Below, piece after piece: positions 1 through 7,693 of a stretch of 16,682 nt of DNA. The notes under the pieces were generated by a model. The model was not told the DNA's origin and did no database searches. It saw only the letters and a list, made by a program, of their open reading frames with translations. A program made the translations under genes and the position numbers. Every line of letters begins with the position of its first letter. Positions within the stretch are counted from its first letter, which is position 1. Origin of the DNA: Caulobacteraceae bacterium (GTDB taxonomy: Bacteria; Pseudomonadota; Alphaproteobacteria; Caulobacterales; Caulobacteraceae); contig CANJYY010000014.1 of the NCBI GenBank assembly GCA_947479185.1, positions 1-16,682 on the forward strand. Direction: 5' to 3'.

Positions 1-576
1 CATCCGCTCGCGCAGCTCGGTCGGGGTGATGTCGATCAGCTCGATCTCGTCGGCCTTCGACAGGGCGCTGTCGGGTACGGTTTCGCGCTGGCGTACGCCG
101 GTGATCTTCCACACCACGTCGACCAGGCTCTCGAGGTGCTGGACGTTCAGCGTCGTCCAGACGTCGATGCCGGCGGCCAGCAGTTCCTCGACGTCCTGCC
201 ATCGCTTGGGGTGGCGTGAGCCGGGGGCGTTGGAATGGGCGTACTCGTCGACCAGCAGCAGGGCGGGCCGCCGGGCCAGGGCCGCGTCGAGATCGAACTC
301 CAGCAGGGTCCGGTCGCGGTAGTCGATCGGCTTGCGCGGCAGGACCTCGAGCCCGTCCAGCAAGGACTCGGTCTCGCGCCGGCCATGGGTCTCGACCACC
401 CCGACCAGCACGCCGCCGCCGCCCGCCTGGTGGCGAGCGGCGGCGCTGAGCATCGCAAAGGTCTTGCCGACCCCCGGAGACATGCCGAGGAAGACCTTCA
501 GTCGGCCCCGGCCATGACGCCCCGCTGTCGCCAGCAGGGCGTCCGGATCAGGTCTGGGATGTTCGCCAGGAGTCAT
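1..576 (-). CDS. kdpD: KdpD osmosensitive K+ sensor histidine kinase, N-terminal part (truncated by window edge)
   Basis: This is the first 192 codons of the membrane sensor kinase of the KdpD/KdpE two-component system, which turns on kdpFABC when potassium is scarce. The visible part is the cytoplasmic N-terminal KdpD domain. It has a Walker A-like loop GMSPGVGKT at residues 31-39, a VVETHGR segment, the FDLDAALARRPALLLVDE Walker B-like region, and the family signature SNAPGSRHPKRWQD followed by NVQHLESL. The USP-like domain, four membrane helices and histidine kinase domain lie beyond base 1. The start ATG (574-576) overlaps the kdpC stop as ATGA, so translation is probably coupled to kdpC. 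The frame is open to the window edge. The family assignment is very secure; whether the full protein is intact and followed by kdpE cannot be seen. Confidence 0.97.
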   Translation of the reverse strand, partial: MTPGEHPRPDPDALLATAGRHGRGRLKVFLGMSPGVGKTFAMLSAAARHQAGGGGVLVGVVETHGRRETESLLDGLEVLPRKPIDYRDRTLLEFDLDAALARRPALLLVDEYAHSNAPGSRHPKRWQDVEELLAAGIDVWTTLNVQHLESLVDVVWKITGVRQRETVPDSALSKADEIELIDITPTELRERM

Positions 577-1160
577 CGCGCCGGAGGGTGCGCCGCCGGG
601 ACGCGGGCGTCGAGCGCCAGATTGGCCTTGAGCACATTGACCCGCGGCTGGCCGAGGAAGCCGAGCGTCGGACCAGTCGTGCTGGCCAGCAGGACCTCCC
701 GCACCCGGGCCGGGGTCGCGCCCCGGGCGTCGGCGATCCGCTGGATCTGGCGCTCGGCGTAGGCCGGCGAGATGTCCGGGTCGAGGCCCGAGCCCGAGGT
801 GGTCACCGCGTCGACGGGGATGGCGGCGCCCCCCTCGGTGCGCAGGGCGTCGGCGTCGGTCTTCACCCGGGCGGCGTAGTCCGGGTTCATCGGGCCGTAG
901 TTGGAGCCCGACGAGGCGGCGGCGTCATAGCCCTTGCCGGCGGCCGAAGGGCGGGGGTGCAGGTAGCCGGGTCCGGCGAACGCCTGGGCGATCAGGCCCG
1001 AGCCGACGGTGCGGCCGGCCCTGTCGGTGACCAGCGAGCCGTTGGCCTGGGACGGGAACGCCGCCTGGGCGATGCCCGTCACGGCCAGCGGATAGCCCAG
1101 GCCCAGCAGGGCGGTGAAGAAGACCATCGAGACGATGGCGGGACGGATTTGCGACAGCAT
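573..1160 (-). CDS. kdpC: Potassium-transporting ATPase subunit KdpC
   Basis: KdpC is the single-span accessory subunit of the KdpFABC potassium pump of the inner membrane. The 195-residue product is normal family length. One N-terminal membrane helix covers about residues 7-31, and the rest is expected in the periplasm. Family motifs are seen in order: GSGLIAQAF (53-61), YLHPRPSA (66-73), SNYGPMN (86-92), TTSGSGLDPDISP (120-132) and PRVNVLKANLALD near residues 172-184. The gene starts 10 bases after the kdpB stop, with a GAGGA ribosome site that partly overlaps that stop, and its own stop overlaps the kdpD start by four bases. This is the standard kdpB-kdpC-kdpD arrangement and implies co-translation. 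Nothing looks damaged. Confidence 0.97.
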   Translation of the reverse strand: MLSQIRPAIVSMVFFTALLGLGYPLAVTGIAQAAFPSQANGSLVTDRAGRTVGSGLIAQAFAGPGYLHPRPSAAGKGYDAAASSGSNYGPMNPDYAARVKTDADALRTEGGAAIPVDAVTTSGSGLDPDISPAYAERQIQRIADARGATPARVREVLLASTTGPTLGFLGQPRVNVLKANLALDARVPAAHPPAR

Positions 1161-1170
1161 GGCGGGATCC

Positions 1171-3243
<2,073 letters not shown>

Positions 3244-3273
3244 GTCAGACGTCCTTGAAGGTCGAATGAGGGA

Positions 3274-4980
3274 TCAGCGCGCCGCCGCCAGCACCTGGAA
3301 GTGCTCGACGATCGGGCCCAGCGCCAGGGCGGGGAAGAACTGCAGGCCGCCGAGGATCAGGATGATCCCGATCAGCAGGCCGGTGAACAGCGGGCCGTCG
3401 GACGGCAGGGTGCCGGCCGTCGGGGCGAGCTTGGGCTTGGCGGCGATCGAGCCGGCGATGGCCATCACCGGCACGATGTAGGCGAACCGGCCCAGCAGCA
3501 TGGCGATGCCCAGGGTGGTGTTCCACCAGGGGGCGTTGGCGGTCAGGCCGGCGAAGGCCGAGCCGTTGTTCCCCGCCGCCGAGGTATAGGCGTAGAGCAT
3601 CTCCGACAGGCCGTGCGGACCGTGGTTGAGCAGCCCCGCCAGAGCGGAGGGCAGCACCGCGGCGACCGAGGTGAAGCCGAGGATGGTGATCGGCAGGATG
3701 AGCACCGCCAGCATGGCGAACTTGATCTCCCGCGCCTCGACCTTCTTGCCGAGATACTCGGGCGTGCGGCCGACCATCAGCCCGGCGACGAACACGGCCA
3801 GCAGGGCCATGACCATCATGCCGTAGAGACCCGAACCGACGCCGCCGGGCAGAATCTCGCCCAGCTGGATCATGAACATGGCGATCCCGCCGCCGAGCGG
3901 TGAGAAGCTGTCGTGCATGCCGTTGACCGCGCCGTCCGACGCGCCGGTGGTGAAGGCAGAGAAGACAGCGGTCGACGGGGCGCCGAAGCGGACCTCCTTG
4001 CCCTCCATATTGACCGGAGCGTCAACGCCGGCGGCGATCATCGCCGGCTGCGGCGTCATCGTTTCGGCGGCGTAGAGACCGCCGGCCGCCGCGGTGACCA
4101 GGATGACCATCACGGCCGCCAGGGCCCGGGCTTCCCTGCGCGCCAGCACGACCCGGCCGAAGGCGAACACCGCCGCCAGGCTGAGCACGTTCATCGCCAC
4201 GATCTGGATCAGGTTGGTCCAGGCGTTCGGGTTCTCGAACGGGTGGGCGGAGTTGGCGTTGAACACGCCGCCGCCGTTGGCGCCGAACTGCTTGATGATC
4301 TCCTGACTGGCGACAGGGAACAGGGCGAGGGTCTGCTTCGCGCCCTCGACGGTCGTCACCTCGACGCCCGAGGCCAGCGACTGCGGCACGCCGAGCGCCA
4401 CAAGCACCAGCGAGAACACCAGGCTGACAGGCAGCAGGACGTAGAGGGTGACGCGGGTCACATCGACCCAGAAGATGCCCAGCGTCTCACCGCGATTGGC
4501 GACGAAGGCGCGGGCGACCGCGGCGGCGATCGCCAGGCCGGTCGCCGCGGAGACGAAGTTGTGCACCGTCAGTCCGGCCATCTGCGAGAAGGTCGAGACG
4601 GTCGCTTCCGGCACATAGGACTGCCAGTTGGTGTTGGTGACGAAGCTGATCGCGGTGTTGAACGCCAGATGCGGCGACAGGCCGGCGAAGCCTTGCGGAT
4701 TGAACGGCAGCAGGCCCTGCAGACGCAGGAGACCATACAGGATGGCGAACCCGGCGGCGCTGAAGGCCAGCACCGAGCCGGTGTAGGCCAGCCAGCCCTG
4801 GCCCTTGTCGCGGTCGACGCCGAAGGCCGTGTAGGCGAACGCCTCCACCGGCCTGAGGATCGGGTCCAGCCAGGTGCGCTCACCGGTCCAGACGCGCGCG
4901 AGATAGACGCCGAGCGGTACGCTCAACGCCAGTGTGAGGCCGATCGTGAAGACGATCTCGGCCCAGCCCCGCCAGTCCAT
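3274..4980 (-). CDS. kdpA: Potassium-transporting ATPase subunit KdpA
   Basis: KdpA is the potassium channel-like subunit of KdpFABC, related to the SKT/Trk superfamily, with about ten membrane helices. The 568-residue protein has the four pore-loop segments of the selectivity filter: VTNTNWQ at 114-120, [12 protein letters not shown] at 233-244, GGVGSGLYG at 379-387 and AAGNNGSAF at 468-476. The sequence [10 protein letters not shown] after the second loop is highly characteristic. The start ATG has an AAGGGAG ribosome site seven bases upstream and follows the kdpF stop by 22 bases. Length and motifs match an intact, functional subunit. It shares an operon with kdpF upstream and kdpB downstream. 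Confidence 0.98.
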   Translation of the reverse strand: MDWRGWAEIVFTIGLTLALSVPLGVYLARVWTGERTWLDPILRPVEAFAYTAFGVDRDKGQGWLAYTGSVLAFSAAGFAILYGLLRLQGLLPFNPQGFAGLSPHLAFNTAISFVTNTNWQSYVPEATVSTFSQMAGLTVHNFVSAATGLAIAAAVARAFVANRGETLGIFWVDVTRVTLYVLLPVSLVFSLVLVALGVPQSLASGVEVTTVEGAKQTLALFPVASQEIIKQFGANGGGVFNANSAHPFENPNAWTNLIQIVAMNVLSLAAVFAFGRVVLARREARALAAVMVILVTAAAGGLYAAETMTPQPAMIAAGVDAPVNMEGKEVRFGAPSTAVFSAFTTGASDGAVNGMHDSFSPLGGGIAMFMIQLGEILPGGVGSGLYGMMVMALLAVFVAGLMVGRTPEYLGKKVEAREIKFAMLAVLILPITILGFTSVAAVLPSALAGLLNHGPHGLSEMLYAYTSAAGNNGSAFAGLTANAPWWNTTLGIAMLLGRFAYIVPVMAIAGSIAAKPKLAPTAGTLPSDGPLFTGLLIGIILILGGLQFFPALALGPIVEHFQVLAAAR

Positions 4981-5002
4981 GCGAGGTCTCCCTTTTGAAT
5001 GA

Positions 5003-5089
5003 TCAGAACTTGTCGGGGCGCAGCAGCGCGGCGACCATGTAGACGGCCAGTCCGATGGCCGCGGCGACGTACAGCAGCGTGACGAGCAT
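5003..5089 (-). CDS. kdpF: KdpF small stabilising subunit of the potassium ATPase
   Basis: A 28-residue single-helix peptide directly upstream of kdpA. It begins [18 protein letters not shown] and ends with LLRPDKF. The end matches the KdpF family pattern of one hydrophobic helix followed by a short basic tail with R-P-(E/D)-(K/R)-F. KdpF stabilises the KdpABC complex in the inner membrane. An AAGG sequence inside the last codons of the preceding small gene could be its ribosome site, so its translation may be coupled to that gene, whose stop is five bases upstream. The gene is short enough to be skipped by automatic callers. Position, length and tail make the assignment strong. Confidence 0.93.
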   Translation of the reverse strand: MLVTLLYVAAAIGLAVYMVAALLRPDKF

Positions 5090-5094
5090 GGCCG

Positions 5095-5178
5095 TCAGAC
5101 CTTGCGCAGCAACGCGGCATAGAGGCCGAAGAGCGCGAACGCCCCCAGCCCCAGCGCGAGAAACAGGATATCAGCCAC
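5095..5178 (-). CDS. Putative 27-residue membrane micropeptide leading the kdp operon
   Basis: A 28-codon frame (including the stop) starts with GTG. GGAGG lies about six bases upstream, the best ribosome site in this stretch. The product reads M-ADILFLALGLGAFALFG followed by LYAALLRKV: a single hydrophobic helix with an acidic residue near the N-terminus and two basic residues at the C-terminus. That suggests an inner-membrane peptide with its C-terminus in the cytoplasm. It ends five bases before kdpF and is the first coding frame of the kdp transcript. It resembles KdpF in size and topology but lacks the RPDKF tail. I recall similar tiny frames near kdp genes in other proteobacteria, but cannot name a family. 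It may be a second accessory subunit or a leader peptide coupling translation to kdpF. Function unknown; that it is translated is inferred from the strong ribosome site and packing. Confidence 0.68.
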   Translation of the reverse strand: MADILFLALGLGAFALFGLYAALLRKV

Positions 5179-5289
5179 GTGACCCTCCAGGCCGGCAAAA
5201 GGCCGGCGGCTTGGGGAGGGTGTGCGCCTGAAGGCCGTCAGGGCGCGAGACGGGCCCTGGGGCCCGCGCATAAGGGCGGCGTAAGGATC
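5179..5289 (-). promoter_or_regulatory. Presumed kdp promoter and structured leader
   Basis: The stretch between the end of the upstream gene and the first kdp frame must hold the kdp promoter unless the operon is read through from upstream. It contains two strong self-complementary blocks: CGGGCCC/GGGCCCG (5251-5266) and GCCGGC-AAAAG-GCCGGC (5191-5207). The second ends only a few bases before the GGAGG ribosome site of the leading micropeptide. I could not identify convincing -35/-10 boxes or a KdpE site by eye. The hairpins could affect mRNA stability or initiation, but that is inference. Confidence 0.35.
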
Positions 5290-5312
5290 GGCCCGGACTC
5301 CTGGTCCGGGCC
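5290..5312 (-). terminator. Hairpin after the DUF4360 gene pair
   Basis: A perfect nine-base-pair inverted repeat, GGCCCGGAC / GTCCGGGCC with a five-base loop, begins eight bases beyond the stop codon at 5320-5322. Its place right after the last codon of a minus-strand unit suggests a terminator or 3'-end stabiliser. Read on the minus strand, only a weak T run follows, so intrinsic termination may be leaky and some transcripts could run on into kdp. Confidence 0.6.
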
Positions 5313-5319
5313 AGTCAGC

Positions 5320-5940
5320 CTAGCGGCGACGAAGGGTCGCGCACTTCTTGCGGTCGAGATGGAAGGTGACCCCGCCAACGGGCGCGCCGTCGAGGGAGTC
5401 GAGCGAGATTGTGGTCTCGGCCGGCGTCGGGGTGGCCCGGATCGCCAGGGCCGCGCGGAGATTGAGAATGGCCTTGGGTCCGCAGCCGGCCCGCGCCATG
5501 AGCCCGCCACCGATGGTTTCGCTGAAGATGTAATCGTCTTCGACCGGGCCGGTCAGCGCCCGGCGCATGGACTTGAACCAGCCCGAGGCTCCGAAGCCGT
5601 AGTCGACCTTGAGTTCAGCCGTCTGGCCCGACTGAAGCCGGGCGAAGCCGCGATAGTCGACCTTGTAGACGCCCATGGAGAAGCCCTCGGGCAGGGGCAG
5701 CGGGATCTGCAGGTCACAGGCGGTCGATGCGACGCCGACACCCGTCCCGCCGGTGACGGCGAAATTGTCGAACAGCACCGACAGCGTGTTCCCGTCCGGG
5801 GAGAACACCACGCTGTAGCTGATGTCTCCACAGCCGCCGGCGATGACGGGAGGCGGAGCCGCGGGGCGCGCCGCCGCCTGGGCATGCGCCGGGAGGGCGG
5901 GAAACAGGGCCAATGCGGCGAGAGCGGCCGACCATCTCAT
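5320..5940 (-). CDS. Exported DUF4360-like protein A
   Basis: A 206-residue protein of unknown function. A signal peptide covers about residues 1-20 (MRW, hydrophobic core, cleavage after AHA), so it is exported, probably to the periplasm or outside. The mature part has the pattern I associate with DUF4360: FSPDGNTLSVLFDNFAV (46-62), an IPLPLPEGFS strand, the core VDYRGFARL (94-102), and four cysteines at 37, 75, 153 and 200 that could form two disulphides. It is a clear paralogue of the gene 45 bases upstream, sharing the VDYRGF core and cysteine spacing. AAGGAAGGA lies eight bases before the ATG. The two genes look like one operon. Family name is from memory of the pattern; no enzymatic motif is visible. 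Confidence 0.85.
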   Translation of the reverse strand: MRWSAALAALALFPALPAHAQAAARPAAPPPVIAGGCGDISYSVVFSPDGNTLSVLFDNFAVTGGTGVGVASTACDLQIPLPLPEGFSMGVYKVDYRGFARLQSGQTAELKVDYGFGASGWFKSMRRALTGPVEDDYIFSETIGGGLMARAGCGPKAILNLRAALAIRATPTPAETTISLDSLDGAPVGGVTFHLDRKKCATLRRR

Positions 5941-5985
5941 GGGGAAAATCCTTCCTTGCGCCGACGGTCGGCCCTCTGGTTCAAC

Positions 5986-6588
5986 CTAGCGGCAGGCGCG
6001 CCACTGCAGGTGGTAGACGATGGCGGCGTTGACGTCCTCGGAGTCGACGGTCGCCATGGCTTCCGCGTTGCGCACGGTGCTGAGGCGCATGCTCGAGTTG
6101 GTCCGCAGGTTCACGTCGGCGCCGCAGGCTGACCACACCACGCTTTGCGCCTGCAGTTCATTGCTGATCGTGTAGTCGGAATCGAGCTGGCCGAAGAAGT
6201 TGCGGCGGAACGCGGGACCTCGGCTGCCGGCGAAGAAGTACTCGACGTTGAACTGCGAGGAAGCCCCGCTCGGCAGGTGATTGAAGCCGCGATAGTCGAC
6301 CGCGAGCACGGCCACGCTGTAGCCCTGCGGCACATGGACGGGGATCGCCACATTGCAGCTCTTGCGGTCGAACGAACGGCCGGTCGTGCCGCCGGCGGAC
6401 ACCGCGTACTCATCGAAGATCAGGCTGAGGGACTTCTCGTCGGGGCTCAGAGTCGTCGAGACGCTGCCCGCCGGACAACCCGTGCCGCCATAGCCCGGAA
6501 TGCCGAGCCGGATACCGTCCTGCGCGCTGGCCGAACCGGCCATGGTCAGGGCCCCGAGGGCGATCGCGCCCAAAAGCATCTTTTTCAT
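5986..6588 (-). CDS. Exported DUF4360-like protein B
   Basis: A 200-residue exported protein paralogous to its downstream neighbour. I chose the ATG at 6586-6588 because AGGAAG sits seven bases upstream and the product then opens with a textbook signal peptide (MKKMLLGAIALGAL, cleavage after SASA at residue 22). An in-frame start 32 codons earlier would bury that signal behind a polar stretch. The mature part has LSPDEKSLSLIFDEYAV (47-63), the core VDYRGFNHLPSG (97-108) and four cysteines at 38, 78, 155 and 199, almost the spacing of protein A. Sequence identity to A is otherwise modest, so the duplication is old. It is the first gene of the two-gene unit. Function unknown; a secreted disulphide-bonded beta-rich domain is the likely fold. 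Confidence 0.85.
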   Translation of the reverse strand: MKKMLLGAIALGALTMAGSASAQDGIRLGIPGYGGTGCPAGSVSTTLSPDEKSLSLIFDEYAVSAGGTTGRSFDRKSCNVAIPVHVPQGYSVAVLAVDYRGFNHLPSGASSQFNVEYFFAGSRGPAFRRNFFGQLDSDYTISNELQAQSVVWSACGADVNLRTNSSMRLSTVRNAEAMATVDSEDVNAAIVYHLQWRACR

Positions 6589-6652
6589 CTTGCCGCTTCC
6601 TGATCCTTGCCGTCCGACATGGACGAGCTGTTCTCGATCTAGGCCGCGGGGT

Positions 6653-6691
6653 CTGAACTCGTTCTGAGATCGATTTTCAGACAACGTTCAG
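6653..6691. promoter_or_regulatory. Concentric dyad upstream of the DUF4360 pair (candidate operator)
   Basis: Outer arms CTGAAC (6653-6658) and GTTCAG (6686-6691) and inner arms TCTGA (6663-6667) and TCAGA (6677-6681) share exactly the same axis at base 6672. Of 39 positions, 24 are symmetric. The site lies 65-103 bases upstream of the DUF4360 B start codon, where a regulator site or promoter would be expected. Two pairs of arms on one axis suggest a dimeric or tetrameric repressor or activator. No known consensus is claimed. Confidence 0.4.
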
Positions 6692-6760
6692 GTTGACGAA
6701 CGGGGCGGGCGGCCAGGCCGAGCCATCGGAACTCCGGGAGGCCGCCATTGGTCCAGCGTC

Positions 6761-6796
6761 CGGCGGCAGGAGCGCGACAAGGCGCTCCCGCCGCCG
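6761..6796 (-). terminator. Strong hairpin after the YceI-family gene
   Basis: The arms 6761-6775 and 6782-6796 pair over 15 positions around a six-base loop (GACAAG on the plus strand). The single mismatch becomes a G-U pair in the minus-strand transcript. The hairpin begins nine bases past the YceI stop codon. No T run follows on the minus strand, as is often so in GC-rich genomes, so it acts as either a terminator or an RNA 3'-end stabiliser. Confidence 0.7.
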
Positions 6797-6805
6797 CCCG
6801 AGGCC

Positions 6806-7429
6806 CTAGCCGACCTTCTTCAGTTCGGCTTCGATGGTCAGGGTGATGTCGTCGCCGACGGCCGGGACATAGGCCGAGACGCCGAACTCGGAGCGCTTGA
6901 TCACGGCCTTGCCGTCGAAGCCCAGCGAGTAGGTCTTGTCGAGCGGGTTGACGCCCGCCTGGTTGAAGGTCGCCTCGACCACGACCGGTTTGGTCACGCC
7001 GTGCAGGGTCAGGTCGCCGGTGATCTGCGCCGTGCGATCGCCGGTCAGCTTGACGCCCGTGGCGTGGAAGGTCGCGGTCGGGAAGGTCGCCACGTCGAGG
7101 AAGTCGGCCGACGTCAGGTGGGTATCCAGCGCCGTGTTCAGGGTGCCCAGCGAGGCAGTGTCGACGGTCACGTCCAGCGCCGCCTTCGTCGCCTGCTTCG
7201 GATCCAGCGTCAGGCTGCCGCCGACCTTGCCGAACTGGCCGGTGTAGGTCGAGAAGCCCAGATGGCTCGTCGACCAGGTGATCTTGGTGTGGCCCGGATC
7301 GAACGTATAGGTCCCGGCCTGGACCTCGGCGGGGACGTTGGTGAACGGCCCGCGGGCCTCCACGGCGAAGGGCGTGACGGCCAGGGCGAGGATCACGCCG
7401 GCGGCGGCGAACAGGGCGGAACGGGTCAT
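6806..7429 (-). CDS. YceI-family periplasmic protein
   Basis: A 207-residue protein of the YceI family, a lipocalin-like beta barrel; characterised members bind polyisoprenoid or similar amphiphilic ligands in the periplasm. A signal peptide covers about residues 1-25 (cleavage near AVEA-RG). Family signatures follow in order: AGTYTFDPGHTKITWSTSHLG, F..YTGQFGKVGGSLTLD, DTHLTSADFLDVATFPTATF, TGDLTLHGVTKPVVVEA, and the C-terminal FDGKAVIKRSEFGVSAYVPAVGDD with ITLTIEAEL. Length is typical. GGAG lies eight bases upstream of the ATG. It is a single-gene unit with dyads upstream and a hairpin downstream. The ligand here is unknown. Confidence 0.95.
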   Translation of the reverse strand: MTRSALFAAAGVILALAVTPFAVEARGPFTNVPAEVQAGTYTFDPGHTKITWSTSHLGFSTYTGQFGKVGGSLTLDPKQATKAALDVTVDTASLGTLNTALDTHLTSADFLDVATFPTATFHATGVKLTGDRTAQITGDLTLHGVTKPVVVEATFNQAGVNPLDKTYSLGFDGKAVIKRSEFGVSAYVPAVGDDITLTIEAELKKVG

Positions 7430-7451
7430 GGGAAGCTCCAGATCAGAAACA

Positions 7452-7500
7452 GGTCACGGTGATGCACCTTCGTGACCATAACCGCAACTGTGTCAGTTGC
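7452..7500. promoter_or_regulatory. Two dyads in the YceI upstream region (candidate operator and leader)
   Basis: Two perfect seven-base inverted repeats lie within 50 bases. GCAACTG-TGT-CAGTTGC (7484-7500) is compact, like an operator for a small dimeric regulator. GGTCACG (7452-7458) and CGTGACC (7471-7477) flank 12 bases that include a second small palindrome, GGTG-ATG-CACC. AT-rich sequence at 7501-7508, on the promoter side of the compact dyad, could be part of a -10 region for minus-strand transcription, which would place the compact dyad near the start site. The nature of the regulator is unknown. Confidence 0.45.
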
Positions 7501-7557
7501 GATAAAATCTGTGGGCGCGAAGAGGCTTTGTCACAGCGCCGGAGTGGAGCGGGAGTT

Positions 7558-7576
7558 CCGGCGAAACCCCTGCCGG
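7558..7576 (-). terminator. Weak hairpin after tRNA-Thr
   Basis: CCGGC (7558-7562) and GCCGG (7572-7576) form a five-base-pair stem around a nine-base loop ten bases past the tRNA 3' end. It is followed by C/T-rich sequence on the minus strand without a T run. It is a plausible but weak terminator for the tRNA transcript. Confidence 0.3.
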
Positions 7577-7585
7577 GAAAGGGAA

Positions 7586-7661
7586 TGGTGCCGCCTAGGT
7601 GACTCGAACACCTGACCCCCGCATTACGAATGCGGTGCTCTACCAGCTGAGCTAAGGCGGC
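7586..7661 (-). tRNA. tRNA-Thr (anticodon CGU)
   Basis: The minus strand folds as a complete 76-base tRNA with an encoded CCA end. The acceptor stem is GCCGCCT / AGGCGGC, the D arm GCTC-AGCTGGTA-GAGC, and the anticodon arm CCGCA-TTCGTAA-TGCGG with anticodon CGT (read as CGU, decoding ACG). A five-base variable region GGGTC and the T arm AGGTG-TTCGAGT-CACCT follow, with discriminator A. ACG is read by Thr. The 5' end is 32 bases beyond the stop of the upstream HemY-like gene, so it may be co-transcribed with the heme cluster or use a promoter inside that gene's end. Confidence 0.97.
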
Positions 7662-7693
7662 CCTTGAGGCGGGAGACCCGCCGGAAGGAGCGC

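Noticed and set aside
5179..5319. A riboswitch controlling kdp
   Set aside because: The hairpins are simple GC palindromes. I see no conserved core of any potassium or c-di-AMP-type riboswitch.
6589..6684. A 32-codon N-terminal extension of DUF4360 protein B
   Set aside because: It would place a polar stretch before a perfect signal peptide, and the inner ATG has a good AGGAAG ribosome site.
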